A stretch of DNA of 64,000 bases from positions 1,798,001 through 1,862,000 of the forward strand of contig RBKR01000003.1 in the NCBI GenBank assembly GCA_004835665.1, written 5' to 3'. Numbering within the stretch: the stretch's first letter is position 1; each line of letters opens with the position of its first letter. The stretch is from Phoma sp. XZ068. Taxonomy: Eukaryota > Ascomycota > Dothideomycetes > Pleosporales > Didymellaceae. Of the stretch, positions 34,346-45,828 are shown one piece after another. Made by a program: the position numbers and the translations under genes. Below the pieces are notes generated by a model, which saw only the letters and a program-made list of their open reading frames with translations, was not told the DNA's origin and did no database searches.

Positions 34346-35682
34346 ATGCCGTACATGAGAGGCCAAGGTACGCAGCCCACTAATTTCAGACGCACTGCGC
34401 AACTACAATACAAGCTAATCGGAGCGAGCAGTGAGAGCGATGGAGCTGTCATGGGACTCTTTTCCAAAGCCGACATCAGAGGCTGAAAGTTGGCAGCCCG
34501 ATCCGGACTCTGTTCCTGTGGCAGGCAGTCTGCCTGACCCTCGTTTTAACAAGGATCCCCTTACTGAACAGCAGAAGATGGACCTCAAGCGCGAGAGACG
34601 ATTTGGGTTCACTACTGATGGCCTCACCACAAACACTGGCCTCAGCTCGCCTGCCACCTCCACCTCAGGGACAGCCATTCCGACTGACGTCGGCAGGTGG
34701 CCAGCACCTACATCCCGTACGACCTTCGTTTCTCGTACAATTGCCGCTCCCAATGTCCAGCACCCCATCTTCGCAGCGCCTGAGGTCACCAAGCTAGCCA
34801 AGCAACCTTTTTCTGCTCCAGTTATGCCGCTGAAGTCAAGTCAGGTCACCGCATCAGGGCATAGGCACATTAATGCCTCCAAAGGGACTATGGAAACGCT
34901 TCCAGCCCAGCCGCCCTTTCAGCGTCCTCATACACACGCCGCCAGCATTGACTCTCACAGGTCTGAATCTCCGACAAAGTCTTACACCCCTCCTTGGGCT
35001 CGTTCACTCGCACACCTTCTTGGCGAGTCACCTCCCAAGTTCGCTGCTCTGAGTCGACCTCCCTCTGTGCCGAGTGAACCTGCTAAATTGCCATCAGCAT
35101 CGATACCTCCTCACCTTCGCAAGCAAGTCAAGTCGTCAGATTCTACAGTTCCTTCCCACAAACCCCCAGGGCTTGAAGTAACTGGGTTTAGCGGTGCCAG
35201 CCCATCGATGGTTAAGGCAGAGCGTAGTACGTCTACTTCAGTCTCCATAAACCTCTCGGACAAAGAGCAATTCAGTCCCAATCACAAAATTGGCCCAATA
35301 CATCACGCAGTCGGGGCGAAACAAAAGGTGGCCAAGCTCGAGAATGTAAGAACCAAAACTTGCTCCTAGGTCTACATGTTCTGACATAGCGTAGGAACTC
35401 GAAATGCAGAAACGATTACTGGAAAGTTTCATCCCCAAGAAGCGCGCCTCGTCCTTCCAAACCCATGAGCGATACTTGAACACAAGGCTCATTAGTATGA
35501 TGGAAGACGAGTTGGATCTGCAGACACGCACGACGAGACGGCAATATGACGACATGAGCGATGGTGAGCTTGACAGCCAGCTTGCTAAAATAACATCTAT
35601 GCACAAGCTTGCCTGGGAATCCCAGCAGAGATCTCAAAAACACGGCGAAGTGGTTCTTGAGGCTCCTCTGACCGATGTCTAG
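34346..35682 (+). CDS. Unrecognised, mostly disordered fungal protein
   Basis: Proposed exons 34346-34367, 34432-35345 and 35395-35682 encode 407 aa. A tiny first exon (MPYMRGQ) joins VRAMELSWDSFPK in phase 1. If it is not used, the protein would start at ATG 34440. The start of exon 2 looks conserved and acidic/aromatic (SWDSFPKP, PDPRFNKDPLTEQQKMDLK, RRFGFTTDG). The middle is Pro/Ser/Thr-rich with a short aromatic motif (YTPPWARSLAHLLGESPP) and IPPHLRKQVK. The C-terminal exon is a charged helix region (ELEMQKRLLESF, YDDMSDGELDSQLAKI). I do not recognise a family. The absence of membrane or signal segments suggests a nuclear or cytosolic linker protein. Exons 2-3 are more certain than exon 1. 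Confidence 0.62.
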
Positions 35683-37063
35683 CAGCAAGAAAAGTGACAA
35701 CTGAAAGATGCATTTGGGACCGCCTTTGAAACTGGGTATGTTTCGTGAGCGCTCATAGGGAGGTTAAAGCTGATCAAGTACGCCTAACCTTTCTGTCCTC
35801 CAGTTCGACTCTGAAAACCTAACAAGTGAGCTCGGTGTTGGGAATATACAAATTTTCCATTCCCGCCTGGAAATTTTGCGGTCGGCGTTATCCTGATGTG
35901 ACGATATGGGGGTCCGTTAGTCTTGCTTAGATACCTAAGTACTCCACTCATTCAATATTCAAAGCCTCTCGAACCGACCCCAGGTCACTAGCCATCTGTG
36001 AGGACACTATTAAAAGCTAATGCTAGTCATCGGCTTTCTTTATCTTTACTGCTTGTGCAAGTCCATACGGAATTAACGCTACCCTTGATTGTATATAATG
36101 AGCAGAACAGGAAGGGAAGGCTTCGATCACACTCACAATGTACAAGACTGAATTATTTGAACAATTTGCCGTTACATCTTGGCAATAAATCTAGCAAGGC
36201 TTACTTGGATAGACGGGAACGGTGAGAACTTCAATGAGAATTGAGAAAGTCCTCTCGCGATGCGAGAGGCTTCGGCGAGCGGCTGATGGCCGATGGATGG
36301 GGCTACGGTATAATCTGCTCGGCTGACCTAATACTTACATTTAATCGTTGCGCATTTAGAGATTGTGTTGTCTTGAGATTGGGTAAGCCACGTATGCATC
36401 ATGCATGTGCCGATCGAGAGTAGTGCGTCGACACATTGAGCAAGCTGCTTAAGCCTGGTAAGGTCGCCTTTCGGACCTGGACCTCCATGAATTTCAGAAG
36501 CAGATCGTTCAAAGCCACTGTGCGCACAGAGATCGCATGGGGTTGCTGGGTCATACGCTCGATTTGTTTGGTTCCTGTGCGGGCGGACCGTTGCGGGCAT
36601 TTGTCTCGTTCGTCATTGCTACCACTTCACGAGACTTTGAGCTCCAGGTCATGATTCTACTTTGGCCTCAAATAACATCTGGCCATGGATATCAGATCTA
36701 TAGAGACTTTTCGAGCGGTGTTTCAACTACACATATCGATCAAGTCAGGCGAGTTCGAACTTGTGATTGACGGAAGCTATATGAGGGCAAGTTAGAAAGT
36801 TGGACTTGATGACTGATAGATTTGGCTCAACTTGGTTCGTTGAGGAGGCAACTACCGGTCGTTCTATTGGTGTACAAAACTTTGGCTCAACGCTCAGGCA
36901 GAGTCGACCAGTGCATCTTGTCCAGTATCAGTTATTCACGAATTTTAAAGAATAACATATAAGCTCCACGAACCCCGCTTCTCCAAATCCATTCCAGAGG
37001 CAAATAACATTTGACATTTATACAACCATCGAAACATATTGTAGACATCAAACGTGACTCAAA
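35683..37063. other. Intergenic region, upstream of MFS transporter
   Basis: About 1.4 kb with slightly lower GC than the flanks and many scattered stops on both strands. The 11-mer TTTGGCTCAAC occurs twice (about 36820 and 36884). I see no transposon ends, no tRNA and no coding frame. It includes the 3' UTR of the upstream gene and the MFS promoter. Confidence 0.4.
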
Positions 37064-37130
37064 GTAAGTGTTCAATGACCCCAGCTAGTTTCAGGACCTC
37101 CTTGCTTGAACTTTGGGCTAATGTTTCTAG
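37064..37130 (+). other. Probable 5' UTR intron of the MFS gene
   Basis: GTAAGT at 37064, a GGCTAAT branch-like site and TTTCTAG at 37124-37130 delimit a 67-nt intron that ends 14 nt before the start codon. It removes no coding sequence and is inferred only from the strength of the splice signals. Confidence 0.5.
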
Positions 37131-37144
37131 AACTCTAAACAAAT

Positions 37145-38881
37145 ATGGAGAATACAGAAAAAGAAGATGCTCGCGTTGGACAGCCTAGGTCCGACCGTGA
37201 TAGCGACTCTCCTGCACCAGCGGGCGAGCGAAAGCTTGGTCTCGTTGGTGATGATGGCGTCGCCAGATTGAGCGAGGCCACCAACCTGAACGACACCGCT
37301 TACGCTTTCTCAACCAAGCGTAAGTGGTGGATCCTCACGGTCGTTGCGTTGTGCCAGACAAGCATGAGTAAGTCACTCCATTCGGCTATTCGGCTTCAAA
37401 TGATATTTTTCTCCCCGTCTCCGTCACTAATTAAGATCAAACAGACTTCAACGCAGCCGTGTACTCAAATGCGATTGCCCCGCTCAACGAGCACTATAAC
37501 CTTGGGGACAATCACTTTACCAATGCTAGAGCGGGTCTCGCTTGGTTCCTGATTCCCTATGGTATTGGGTGCGAGTTGTGGGCGCCGTGGTCGGAAGACT
37601 TCGGCCGCTGGCCCATCATGCAGCTTTCGCTTGGTTCTGTCAATATCTGGCAGATCCTCGCGGGAGCTAGCACATCCTGGAACATGGTTCTCGCGGCTCG
37701 TATCCTTGGTGGTTTCTGCTCTGCCGGCGGTTCGGTCACGCTTGGTATGGTTGCGGATATGTTCGATCCTGAAGAACAGCAATTTGCTGTGCTTTGGGCT
37801 TCACTTTGGTCCTGTCTTGGCTCGGGTAAGTTTTCTCCCTGACACTTATAATATCTTTGTTAATATTTGTGCAGTTATTGGTGGCATAGCTGGTGGTACA
37901 ATCGAGCAATACCTCAACTGGCGATGGAACTTCTGGATCCAACTTATCCTCGGTGTCACAGTCCAGGCTATCCACTTCTGGTTCGTTCCGGAAACCCGCT
38001 CCACGGTCATGCTCAACAAGAGAGCGAAGAAAATGCGCAAGCTAGATAGCGAGTGCACTATTCATGGCCCTACTGAGGACGAGAAGTTCAGCAAGACAGG
38101 TGCTCTTAAGCTTATGGGCCGCCCTTACAAGATGCTGGCGATCGAGCCCATTGTTCTTTTCCTGTCACTTCTCTCTGGATTCAGCGACGCCCTTATCTTT
38201 AGCTTCCTCGAGTCCTACGGTTACGTCTTCGGTCCCGGCGGCTGGAACCTCAGTCCAAGCCAACTCGGCCTTGCCTTGTTTGCCCTCTTCATTGGATATT
38301 GGCTGGCATGGGTCCTATACCTTCCTGTCATCCGGCGGGATACTCAGAAACGTAAGGCTGGTAAGACACTGACGCCGGAATCTCGTCTGTGGTTCCTGCA
38401 GTTCGTTGGCCTGCTTCTCCCTATTGGTCTTCTCGGCTCTGCTCTCACCGTCACGGGGCCTCCGCTCCCATTCATCGCGCCGCTCATCTTCGCAGTCCTT
38501 ATCGGCTGTGCAAACATGGCGATTTACTATGCAACCATTGACTACATGGTCGCTGCATATGGTGGAAAGTACTCAGCATCGGCTACAGGAGGTAATGGTT
38601 TCTCGCGGGACGTCCTCGCTGGTATCTGTTCCTTCTACACTGGTCCAATGTACCACAAGCTCGGCAATCAGAACGCGACATGGCTTCTCTTTGGACTATC
38701 AGTCCTTGTCATCATCCCCGTCTTCTGGATCTATCGCCAAGGACCCCAGATCCGCGCCAGGAGCAAATACGCAAAAGAGGTCGAGGAAGAGCGTCAGATG
38801 AATGACAACATCAAACTGGCACAGCAACACGGACGTGCCAGCTTAGTTCCTGTTGAGACTAACACAATAACGCCAGCATAG
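37145..38881 (+). CDS. MFS transporter, DHA1 (polyamine/drug:H+ antiporter) type
   Basis: Three exons, 37145-37367, 37445-37825 and 37875-38881, encode 536 aa. A roughly 65-residue charged cytosolic N-terminus precedes TM1 (WWILTVVALCQ). The order of TM segments is typical of 12-TM DHA1 proteins, including NIWQILAGAS, AARILGGFCSAGGSVTLG (TM4-5), the loop-2 motif APWSEDFGRWPIM, WRWNFWIQLILG and FWFVPETR before the central loop. The second half contains FLESYGYVFGPGGWNLSPSQLGLA and IAPLIFAVLIGCANMAIYY, and a charged tail ends in TPA. It probably exports small cationic compounds at the plasma membrane, but the substrate cannot be read from sequence. Both splice junctions are phase 1 and exact. 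Confidence 0.9.
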
Positions 38882-39555
38882 ACCCGGACTGCTTGCCAGC
38901 GTAGATGCTACTCGAAGGAGAAGGATGATACAATACCTGGGAGGTTGGAGTACCGAAGTGCGATTGGAAATGGACATGGATCACAATCGGGTTGGAACTG
39001 GCACTTCAGACATAGTATGAGGCGTCCGATGATGGACTAGGATAATGTATAATGCTTGAGACTTCCCTCCGCTGTTGATGGAATCGTGAGCCGCATTGAC
39101 GTGGTGCTTGCTTTAATGCTCACAGCCTCTACCAGTCGCTCGTTGCAGCCAGCAGCCTCACCCGCACTCACATCCATCTGCAAAATTGAAGCGCATCTAC
39201 TGCGACACGAGAAGTGGTGAATGACCAAAGAAGGCGTGCTGATGTCTTCGTATGGAGGAGGTGAGGCTTGAGACGCCACAGTGGCTAGTGCGCACGGAGA
39301 CGCTAGTGCTCCACCAGCGCGCCTTCTCCAGCGCTCACCTCGCTCATCACAAAGCCCCAAGGCATTGTTCTTGTGCACCCCAACTATCCTATTCTATTCT
39401 GTTCGTCTGCCGCAGCCTGTTACAGCCATCCATCAGTCAGGCAGACGCCAAGGACCTCTGCGCATAGCCGATTATCGACGTCGGCCTAAGGAGCTGCCAG
39501 CGCCAGCTTTCTTCCAGTCGCGCGCCGCGCTTTCACCCTCGACATCGACGACACC
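38882..39555. other. Intergenic region, upstream of Spt5
   Basis: This 674-bp gap contains the MFS 3' UTR and the Spt5 promoter and leader. The leader is C/T-rich close to the ATG (CGACATCGACGACACCATG). No other element is recognised. Confidence 0.4.
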
Positions 39556-42500
39556 ATGTCCGGCTACGACGACCGCGACTCTGGCTCTGACGATGAGCCA
39601 TTCAACCCTCAGGCCGAGATCGACGAGGATGACGTACCTACGAACAGCGCACCTGTGCGCCGGGCGGCTGTCCCAGATGACGATGATGAGGACGATGCGG
39701 CCCAGGGAGGCAACAACGATGATGAAGATGAAGAGGGCGGCGAAGAGAACGACGACGACGACGAAGAGGATGAAGACGAGGACGAAGACGAGGATGACGT
39801 TGTGGTATGCAGGACTGGTATCGAACCCGTGGCAAGCACGCACTGACTTCAGACAGGCACGGCCCGCGAAACGGAGAAAGAAGGCCAAGCGCAACATGTT
39901 CATCGATGTCGAAGCCGAGGTCGACGAGGAGGAAGAGGAGGAGGACGAGGGCGACGACGATATTCAGGATGAGGTGCACCCTGACGATCTGCTCGAAACC
40001 ACAAACGCCGACCTCGACGACCGCCACCACCGCGAGCTTGATATGCGCCGCGAAGTGAACGCACAGAAGGATGTTGAAGAGCTTGCGAAGGAGTTCGACG
40101 AGAAATACAGGCGCAGAGAGATGCAGAGCGCCCGCCGTGGTGCAACTGGCGCGGTACCCTTGGCTCTTCCAACAGTCAATGACCCGTCTATCTGGAGTGT
40201 CAAATGTCGACCTACGAAGGAGCGCGAGATCATCATGAGCATTCAGAAGCGCATCGATGAGAAGATGCGCGCGAAACAGCCCGTCAAGGTTTATTCGGCC
40301 TTTGAACGTGGTCCCAATGGCCCGCAGTCTGGATACCTCTACGTGGAAGCCGATGCGAAGCAGGATATGCTGGAGATCATCGAAGGTATTTCAAACGTCT
40401 TCATGAGCGGCGAGATGCTGTCCATCGACGTCAAGGAGCGACCGGATTTGCTTCGTAAGAAGAGGAGACCCCCGCTGGAAGTTGGCAAGTTCGTGCGTAT
40501 GATCCGGCCACCGACTTACAAGGGCGATCTGGCGAAGGTCGTGGAGGTGTCTGGTAATGGCCTAGACTGCATTGTGCAGGTTGTTCCTCGCCTCGACTAC
40601 GGCCTGAACGAGGATACTAATGCAGCTGTCGACAACAAACGGAAACGCGGATTCTTTGGACCGAAGGTTGAGCGCCCGCCACAGAAGCTGTTCAGCGAAG
40701 CCGACGCAAAGAAGAGACATATGAAGCATCTCACCATGGCTGGTTCTGGCGCACAAAGGCAGTACACATACAAGGGCGAAGACTACGTTGGCGGTTTCTT
40801 GGTCAAGGAAGTCAAGGTCAACTGGGTCTCTGCGGAGAGAGTCAATCCAAAGATGGAGGAGCTGCAATACTTCTCCACACAGAATGCTGACGGTACGGAG
40901 ACACTGGATCTCATTGCTGTTCAAGCTGCACAAAAGGCTGCCGAGACCGGTGCCGCCTTTGCCTCCGGAGACAATGTTGAGATCTACACCGGTGAACAAA
41001 GGGGTATTCGCGGTACCACCGTCACAGTAACCGGCGAAATTGTCACCCTACGAGTCAGTGAGGGCGAGCTCAAAGGTCGCAAGATCGATGCGCCCGTCAA
41101 GACTTTGCGAAAACTCTTCCGCGAAGGTGACCACGTCAAGGTCATTGGTGGTAGCAAGTATGTCGATGAGGTTGGTCTCGTAACCAAGATCAGGGATGAC
41201 AAAATCACTCTACTTTGCGATTCGACACAGCAAGAAATCACTGTCTTTAGCAAGGACTTGAAACGTGCTGCCGATTCTGCGACCGTGGGCGCCGACTCCA
41301 ACTTTGATCTCTATGATCTTGTGCAGATTGAGTAAGTCCTTGTAATCACGCGCGATTTCAATCTACTAATGTATATACAGTGCCTCCACGATTGGTTGCG
41401 TTGTTCGAGTCGATCGTGAGGTCTTGAAGGTTGTGGATCAGCAGGGCGACGTACGCACACTCCTTCACACTCAAGTCTCGCAGGTCGCAGGCAGAAATCG
41501 AAATGCCGTGGCTACAGACCGCGACGGTTCTGAGATTCGACACGAGGATAATGTCAAGGAGTACGGCGGCGAGAACCGACAAGGCAAGGTCCTCTATATT
41601 CACAGGGGTATACTCTTCGTACAGAACCGGGAATTGGTCGAGAATCAGGGCATCTTCGTTGTTCGCAGCACAAGCGTGCTTACGATGGCTGCTAAGAGCG
41701 GACGAGCCCAAGCACAAGATCTCAGCGGCCTGAATCCAGCGCTGAACGCTGGTGCGAATGGCAGCACCGGACCCATGCCGCCTCCTCGAAGCTTCGGTCG
41801 CGACAAGTTGATTGGCAAGACGGTCATTATCCGCAAAGGTGCATACAAGGGACTTCTCGGCATCGTGAAAGACACTATGAATGACGAAGCACGGATCGAG
41901 TTACACACCAAAAACAAGCAGGTATCCGTCAAGAAGGAGCTACTGTCGATCAAGGACCCGATCACCGGAAACAGCATGCCTGTCGGTGGTGGCAAGTTCC
42001 CGGATCGCTCGCGCGGAGGCTACTCTGGCTCTACTCCAAGCTACAACAGTGGAAGTGGTCGCACACCAGCCTGGGGAGGAGGAGGCGGTGGCCGAACACC
42101 TGGATGGGGTGGTAGTGGTGGTGCTGGCGGTCGTACTCCAGGATGGGGAGGAGGCGGTGGTGGCCGTACCCCTGGCTGGGGGGGTGATGGTGGACGCACG
42201 GCCTACGGTGGCGGCGACGGAGGCCGAACAGCTTATGGTGGAGCGACAGCTTATGGTGGCGCTACTTCGTATGGAGGCGCAACATCGTATGGTGGAGGCA
42301 CAGCATACGGCGGAAACGATGGCAACCGCACCGCCTACGGGGGCTTCAACTCTGGCGGTCGTACGCCTGGATGGGGAGGTTCTGGGTCAGGCAACACATC
42401 ATCCAAAACGAACCTCTCTGCCCCGACACCTGGAGCTTACAACGCTCCTACGCCAGGTGCGTATGCGGCACCTACGCCTGGTGGATACGGCGCGTACTCT

Positions 42501-42662
42501 GCACCTACACCTGGCGGTCCTATGGACGCTCCAACGCCTGGCAACTACTCTGCGCCTACACCAGGCGACCGATATGGCGTTACACCTGCGGCTGCACCGA
42601 CACCAGGCGCATGGGATATCTCGACACCAGCGCCGAGTGGTGAAGATCCTGGATATCACTGA
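39556..42662 (+). CDS. spt5: Transcription elongation factor Spt5
   Basis: Three exons, 39556-39804, 39857-41331 and 41381-42662, encode 1001 aa. Exon 1 is the very acidic N-terminus (long D/E runs). The acceptor at 39857 is fixed by frame and gives VVARPAKRRKKAKRNMF. The NusG N-terminal (NGN) domain lies at about 195-265 (WSVKCRPTKEREIIMS to EGISNVF). Several KOW domains follow: VGKFVRMIRPPTYKGDLAKV, DNVEIYTGEQRGIRGTT, DHVKVIGGSKYVDEVGLVTK, FDLYDLVQIDAST and TVIIRKGAYKGLLGIVKD. The C-terminal 200 residues are the repeat region annotated separately. Spt5 with Spt4 binds RNA polymerase II and controls elongation, capping and pausing. The length and domain order are normal. Confidence 0.97.
42055..42639 (+). 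repeat. Spt5 C-terminal repeat region with three motif types
   Basis: In-frame tandem repeats in the last Spt5 exon. Block 1 has GRTPAWGG once and GRTPGWGG four times. Block 2 has seven T-A/S-YGG units and is interleaved with the last GRTPGWGG. Block 3 has seven APTPG units before the C-terminus. The TPAW/TPGW unit is the known Cdk9 target type of fission yeast Spt5, and APTPG resembles metazoan TP-rich units. Confidence 0.85.
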
Positions 42663-43247
42663 ACGACACCGAAATTGTATTATAGAAGCTTGCTCGCACA
42701 AAGCTGTTCGCGAGAAGCCTAGCAAGCTATCTGCCCATTGTTTTACACAGGTCGCTGTGTGGTCCTATCTGATAATTGCATTGCTGGAGTTTCAAAATAG
42801 GATATCAAATGAGAGTTCTTCATTGCGCCTTGAGTTTGATTATCCCATCTCAGTGTACCCTTTCCACTCGCTGTGGCGCTCCTGCATGTGTTGCAGGGGT
42901 TATTTCCTACAGTATGTCAGCCCGCATCTTCATGCGAGTTGTTGCCGGTCAGCCTGCACATTTCCTTCCCCACACACTCCAGTGACTGCAAGAAGTTTAT
43001 CACTTGTACCTCGTTTCATAGTGGACTGATGCGTGCTGCTACGGTCTTAGTAGTCGCATTCCGTCCTAAATAACTAGTCTGGTTTGTTTACACGTTCAAC
43101 AACATCTCGACTCGTAGACAAGGCTATCAGACGAGGCTCTGACGAGACGAACACGGACGATCACGCATTGTTACCAATCCTGGCTCGACTGCCATTGATG
43201 CAGAAGACCATAGTGGAACTACAGCCACTCCTGCAATATACCACGGC
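42663..43247. other. Intergenic region between Spt5 and the kinase gene
   Basis: 585 bp holding the Spt5 3' UTR and the promoter of the TPR-like/kinase gene. No element is recognised. Confidence 0.4.
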
Positions 43248-45647
43248 ATGTCGTCTAGCGTCATCAGCCTTGCAGTACCTGCTCTCGGCAACTCCACGCT
43301 ATGGAAGTCCACTCCCGTGAAGAAAAGTACACAGCCGAGATCAGTGAGCCTTGCCCATGCTCATGAAGAAGCAAAATCGCTCCTTATAAGGGTCGAGGAT
43401 GTGTCCAAGTATCTAAGCTCTGCTGAGGCTGTTTGGGACGAGCTCTGCTCCGCACGTGAGCAACTACAAGCGACACTAAACGACACGACCGCAGATGATG
43501 TTCTCCGTTTTGAGGCGGCACAGACTCTTGGTAACATATATGAGCAACTTGGAGACTACGACGAAGCTCAGAAAATCCTCCAATCGTTATGCCCTGTTTT
43601 TCCATTGAGTCAATCGGGTTTATCACGCCTTGGTGCTGGATATAAGATCGAGGCCTTCTTAAATTATCTCTATTTCCTTGCGGGGACTTCGAGAGACCTC
43701 GAACAGGCCGAAATGGCGGCGAGAATGATACCGTGGGCACAAGAAGACGCTTTGCGCTCGGCAGATCGCAAGATGGCGGCCTTGTACTCTCTGATTCAAA
43801 TACTCAACTTCCGTGGTTATCATGAGGACGCATTCAAGCATCTGAAGTTGCTTAAAATGGCATTTGGGAAGATACAAAACTTGGGCCTCGAGCACATCTT
43901 GCAAATCGCAATAGCCGCTACAGGTAGGGGCATGCAACGTGAAGCAGAGGCTTTGTTCGTAAAAGTACTATTGTTTAGTTCTTTGCAAGTGGGAAAGTGG
44001 CACCGTGAGACTCTGGAGGTACTCTATCACTTCGGAAGAGCTCTGAAAGCCTGGAGCAGACATGACACGGCTCGAAGACTCCTAATGAATTGCTGTCAAG
44101 GACTCTTCTACACTCTTGGAGCGTCCCATCCTCTTTCAGCTCGCGCATACCAAGAACTCGAGGTCCACGAAGGCGTCGACGCATCGATACAAAGCCTGCG
44201 TTGGCTTGGTCACACTCGGTACGGCCTTCGAAGAAAGTGGAGTACGGCTTTCATGCACAACTATCTCATCACACCTATTGAGCTGTTGAAGTCTTCGATA
44301 GCCATTGACTATGCGAAAACTACACAAACACTTGAGACGCTGCTGGCCGAGCCAGACATATCAGCTCGCAAGGTTTTCGACATCCAGCGAAGTCTTGCAT
44401 GGTGTGATTTGGAACAAAACAAGGTAGATTTGGCGCTGACCAGAGTGTCCAACTTGTATTCTCTAGTCGATGATATAAGCAACGACACCGTGGACGCAAA
44501 CGCCTTCCGCATTATCCTAGCGACCGATCAGGCCATATTCTCCATTGGGAATACCAAAATGGATCAATACTGTGCACGTCAGCGCAGCAAGATGGTATAT
44601 CTCGGTTTCAGAGGCCTTCCAAAACAACGGAACCACCAGATGAAAGCTATCTTAAAGCGCCTAACAATGTACAACCTGACTCATTTCACGCACGACATAA
44701 TCTTCCGTGATCCACCATTAATATCCGAAGTAAACAGAGAGAGTCTTGGAAGCGGGTCATCTGCCACTGTTGATACCGTCCAAATCGGGGAAAAGTTGTA
44801 TGCTCGCAAGTCAATCAATCTGCCGCATCAACGTCAAGCTCGACTTCGAGAAGACATTCGGAAGGAAGTAAGAATAATCCATACCCTGAGGCATCCACAC
44901 ATCATTCGAGTATTCCTGACTTACGAAGAAACGAGACGGTTCTGCATTATTATGCACCCATTGGCCCAGTGTGATCTGGAGGAGTTCCTTGCAAATGGCC
45001 CATGTCAAACCTTCGAAGATCAACAGATGGTGCACAGGTGGATGATCTGTTTGACCAGTACACTTGCTTTCATTCACTCTAAGGGCATTCGCCACAAAGA
45101 CATAAAGCCGCGCAACATCCTTGTGAAGGGCGTGAAAGTCTACTTTGCAGATTTTGGATCTTGCCACGTATTCAGCGACAGCGGTAACAGTACTACGGAC
45201 GGCATAGCGTACGGACACACTCGAGCATACTGTGCACCCGAAGTCATCAAACACGCCGATCGGAATCGCTCGTCTGATGTCTTTTCCCTCGGTTGTGTGA
45301 TGACAGAGTTGACCGTATGGGGCAGTGGGATCGCAGTGTCTGATTACTTCAAGTGCATGCCAGTGAATAAGGGCACTGATGACAGTCGCACACAGTACCA
45401 CGACTCGACCAAACATCTCAAGCATTGGTTCAGGGAAAACCTTGATCTCACGCCTGAAGCGAGGAGCGTATTTTTTGAGGTGCTAAGGCATATGATACAC
45501 AAGAAGCCAGAGAAGCGATGGACAGCTGTCGACATCAGTCGAGCTCTTCGCGAGCGTCTGCATGTTGATTGTGAGAAGTGCGATTTGGACTTGTGGGTTG
45601 CAGACAGTACGGAAAGAAATCTTGGCTCGGGGCAGATCATTTCATAG
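43248..45647 (+). CDS. TPR-like repeat protein with C-terminal Ser/Thr protein kinase domain
   Basis: Intronless, 799 aa, ATG at 43248. Residues 1-480 are helical and contain TPR-like pairs (EAAQTLGNIYEQLGDYDEAQ at about 85, AALYSLIQILNFRGYHEDAF, LEVLYHFGRALKAWSRHDTA, FDIQRSLAWCDLEQNKVDLA). The kinase domain begins at about 498. It has the Gly-rich loop LGSGSSATV (500-508), Lys521 (YARKSI), catalytic HKDIKPRN (616-623, with HKD instead of the usual HRD), DFG at 635-637, CAPEV and DVFSLGC. All catalytic residues are present, so it is likely an active kinase. The pairing resembles repeat-sensor/effector proteins of fungi, but the role is unknown. Lack of introns and an orphan-like neighbour suggest a lineage-variable gene. 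Confidence 0.85.
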   Translation: MSSSVISLAVPALGNSTLWKSTPVKKSTQPRSVSLAHAHEEAKSLLIRVEDVSKYLSSAEAVWDELCSAREQLQATLNDTTADDVLRFEAAQTLGNIYEQLGDYDEAQKILQSLCPVFPLSQSGLSRLGAGYKIEAFLNYLYFLAGTSRDLEQAEMAARMIPWAQEDALRSADRKMAALYSLIQILNFRGYHEDAFKHLKLLKMAFGKIQNLGLEHILQIAIAATGRGMQREAEALFVKVLLFSSLQVGKWHRETLEVLYHFGRALKAWSRHDTARRLLMNCCQGLFYTLGASHPLSARAYQELEVHEGVDASIQSLRWLGHTRYGLRRKWSTAFMHNYLITPIELLKSSIAIDYAKTTQTLETLLAEPDISARKVFDIQRSLAWCDLEQNKVDLALTRVSNLYSLVDDISNDTVDANAFRIILATDQAIFSIGNTKMDQYCARQRSKMVYLGFRGLPKQRNHQMKAILKRLTMYNLTHFTHDIIFRDPPLISEVNRESLGSGSSATVDTVQIGEKLYARKSINLPHQRQARLREDIRKEVRIIHTLRHPHIIRVFLTYEETRRFCIIMHPLAQCDLEEFLANGPCQTFEDQQMVHRWMICLTSTLAFIHSKGIRHKDIKPRNILVKGVKVYFADFGSCHVFSDSGNSTTDGIAYGHTRAYCAPEVIKHADRNRSSDVFSLGCVMTELTVWGSGIAVSDYFKCMPVNKGTDDSRTQYHDSTKHLKHWFRENLDLTPEARSVFFEVLRHMIHKKPEKRWTAVDISRALRERLHVDCEKCDLDLWVADSTERNLGSGQIIS

Positions 45648-45828
45648 CACAGTCGCGGGCGAAAAACGGGTCAGATCTGTGCCATGTTCACGTCAATATG
45701 GAATGGGACTATGAATTTTCCGAAAATTATTGAAATCCAGCTCGAAATGTTATACAACTCTACTGCTGGCCGTATAATGATCGTGTTCCAAGCCTCTTCC
45801 CTTGTCAAACTCATCAATAACGCCCTGA

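Noticed and set aside
39815..39840. tRNA B-box-like sequence on the minus strand (GGTTCGATACC) in Spt5 intron 1
   Set aside because: No pairing T-stem, A box or cloverleaf around it; it overlaps splice signals.
39472..40242. Antisense Ser-, Val- or Leu-rich frames opposite the Spt5 acidic N-terminus
   Set aside because: Mirror images of GAC/GAG/GAT repeats in the acidic coding region.
41881..43029. 382-codon + strand frame over the Spt5 repeat region
   Set aside because: Out-of-frame reading of the Gly/Thr/Pro repeats of Spt5.
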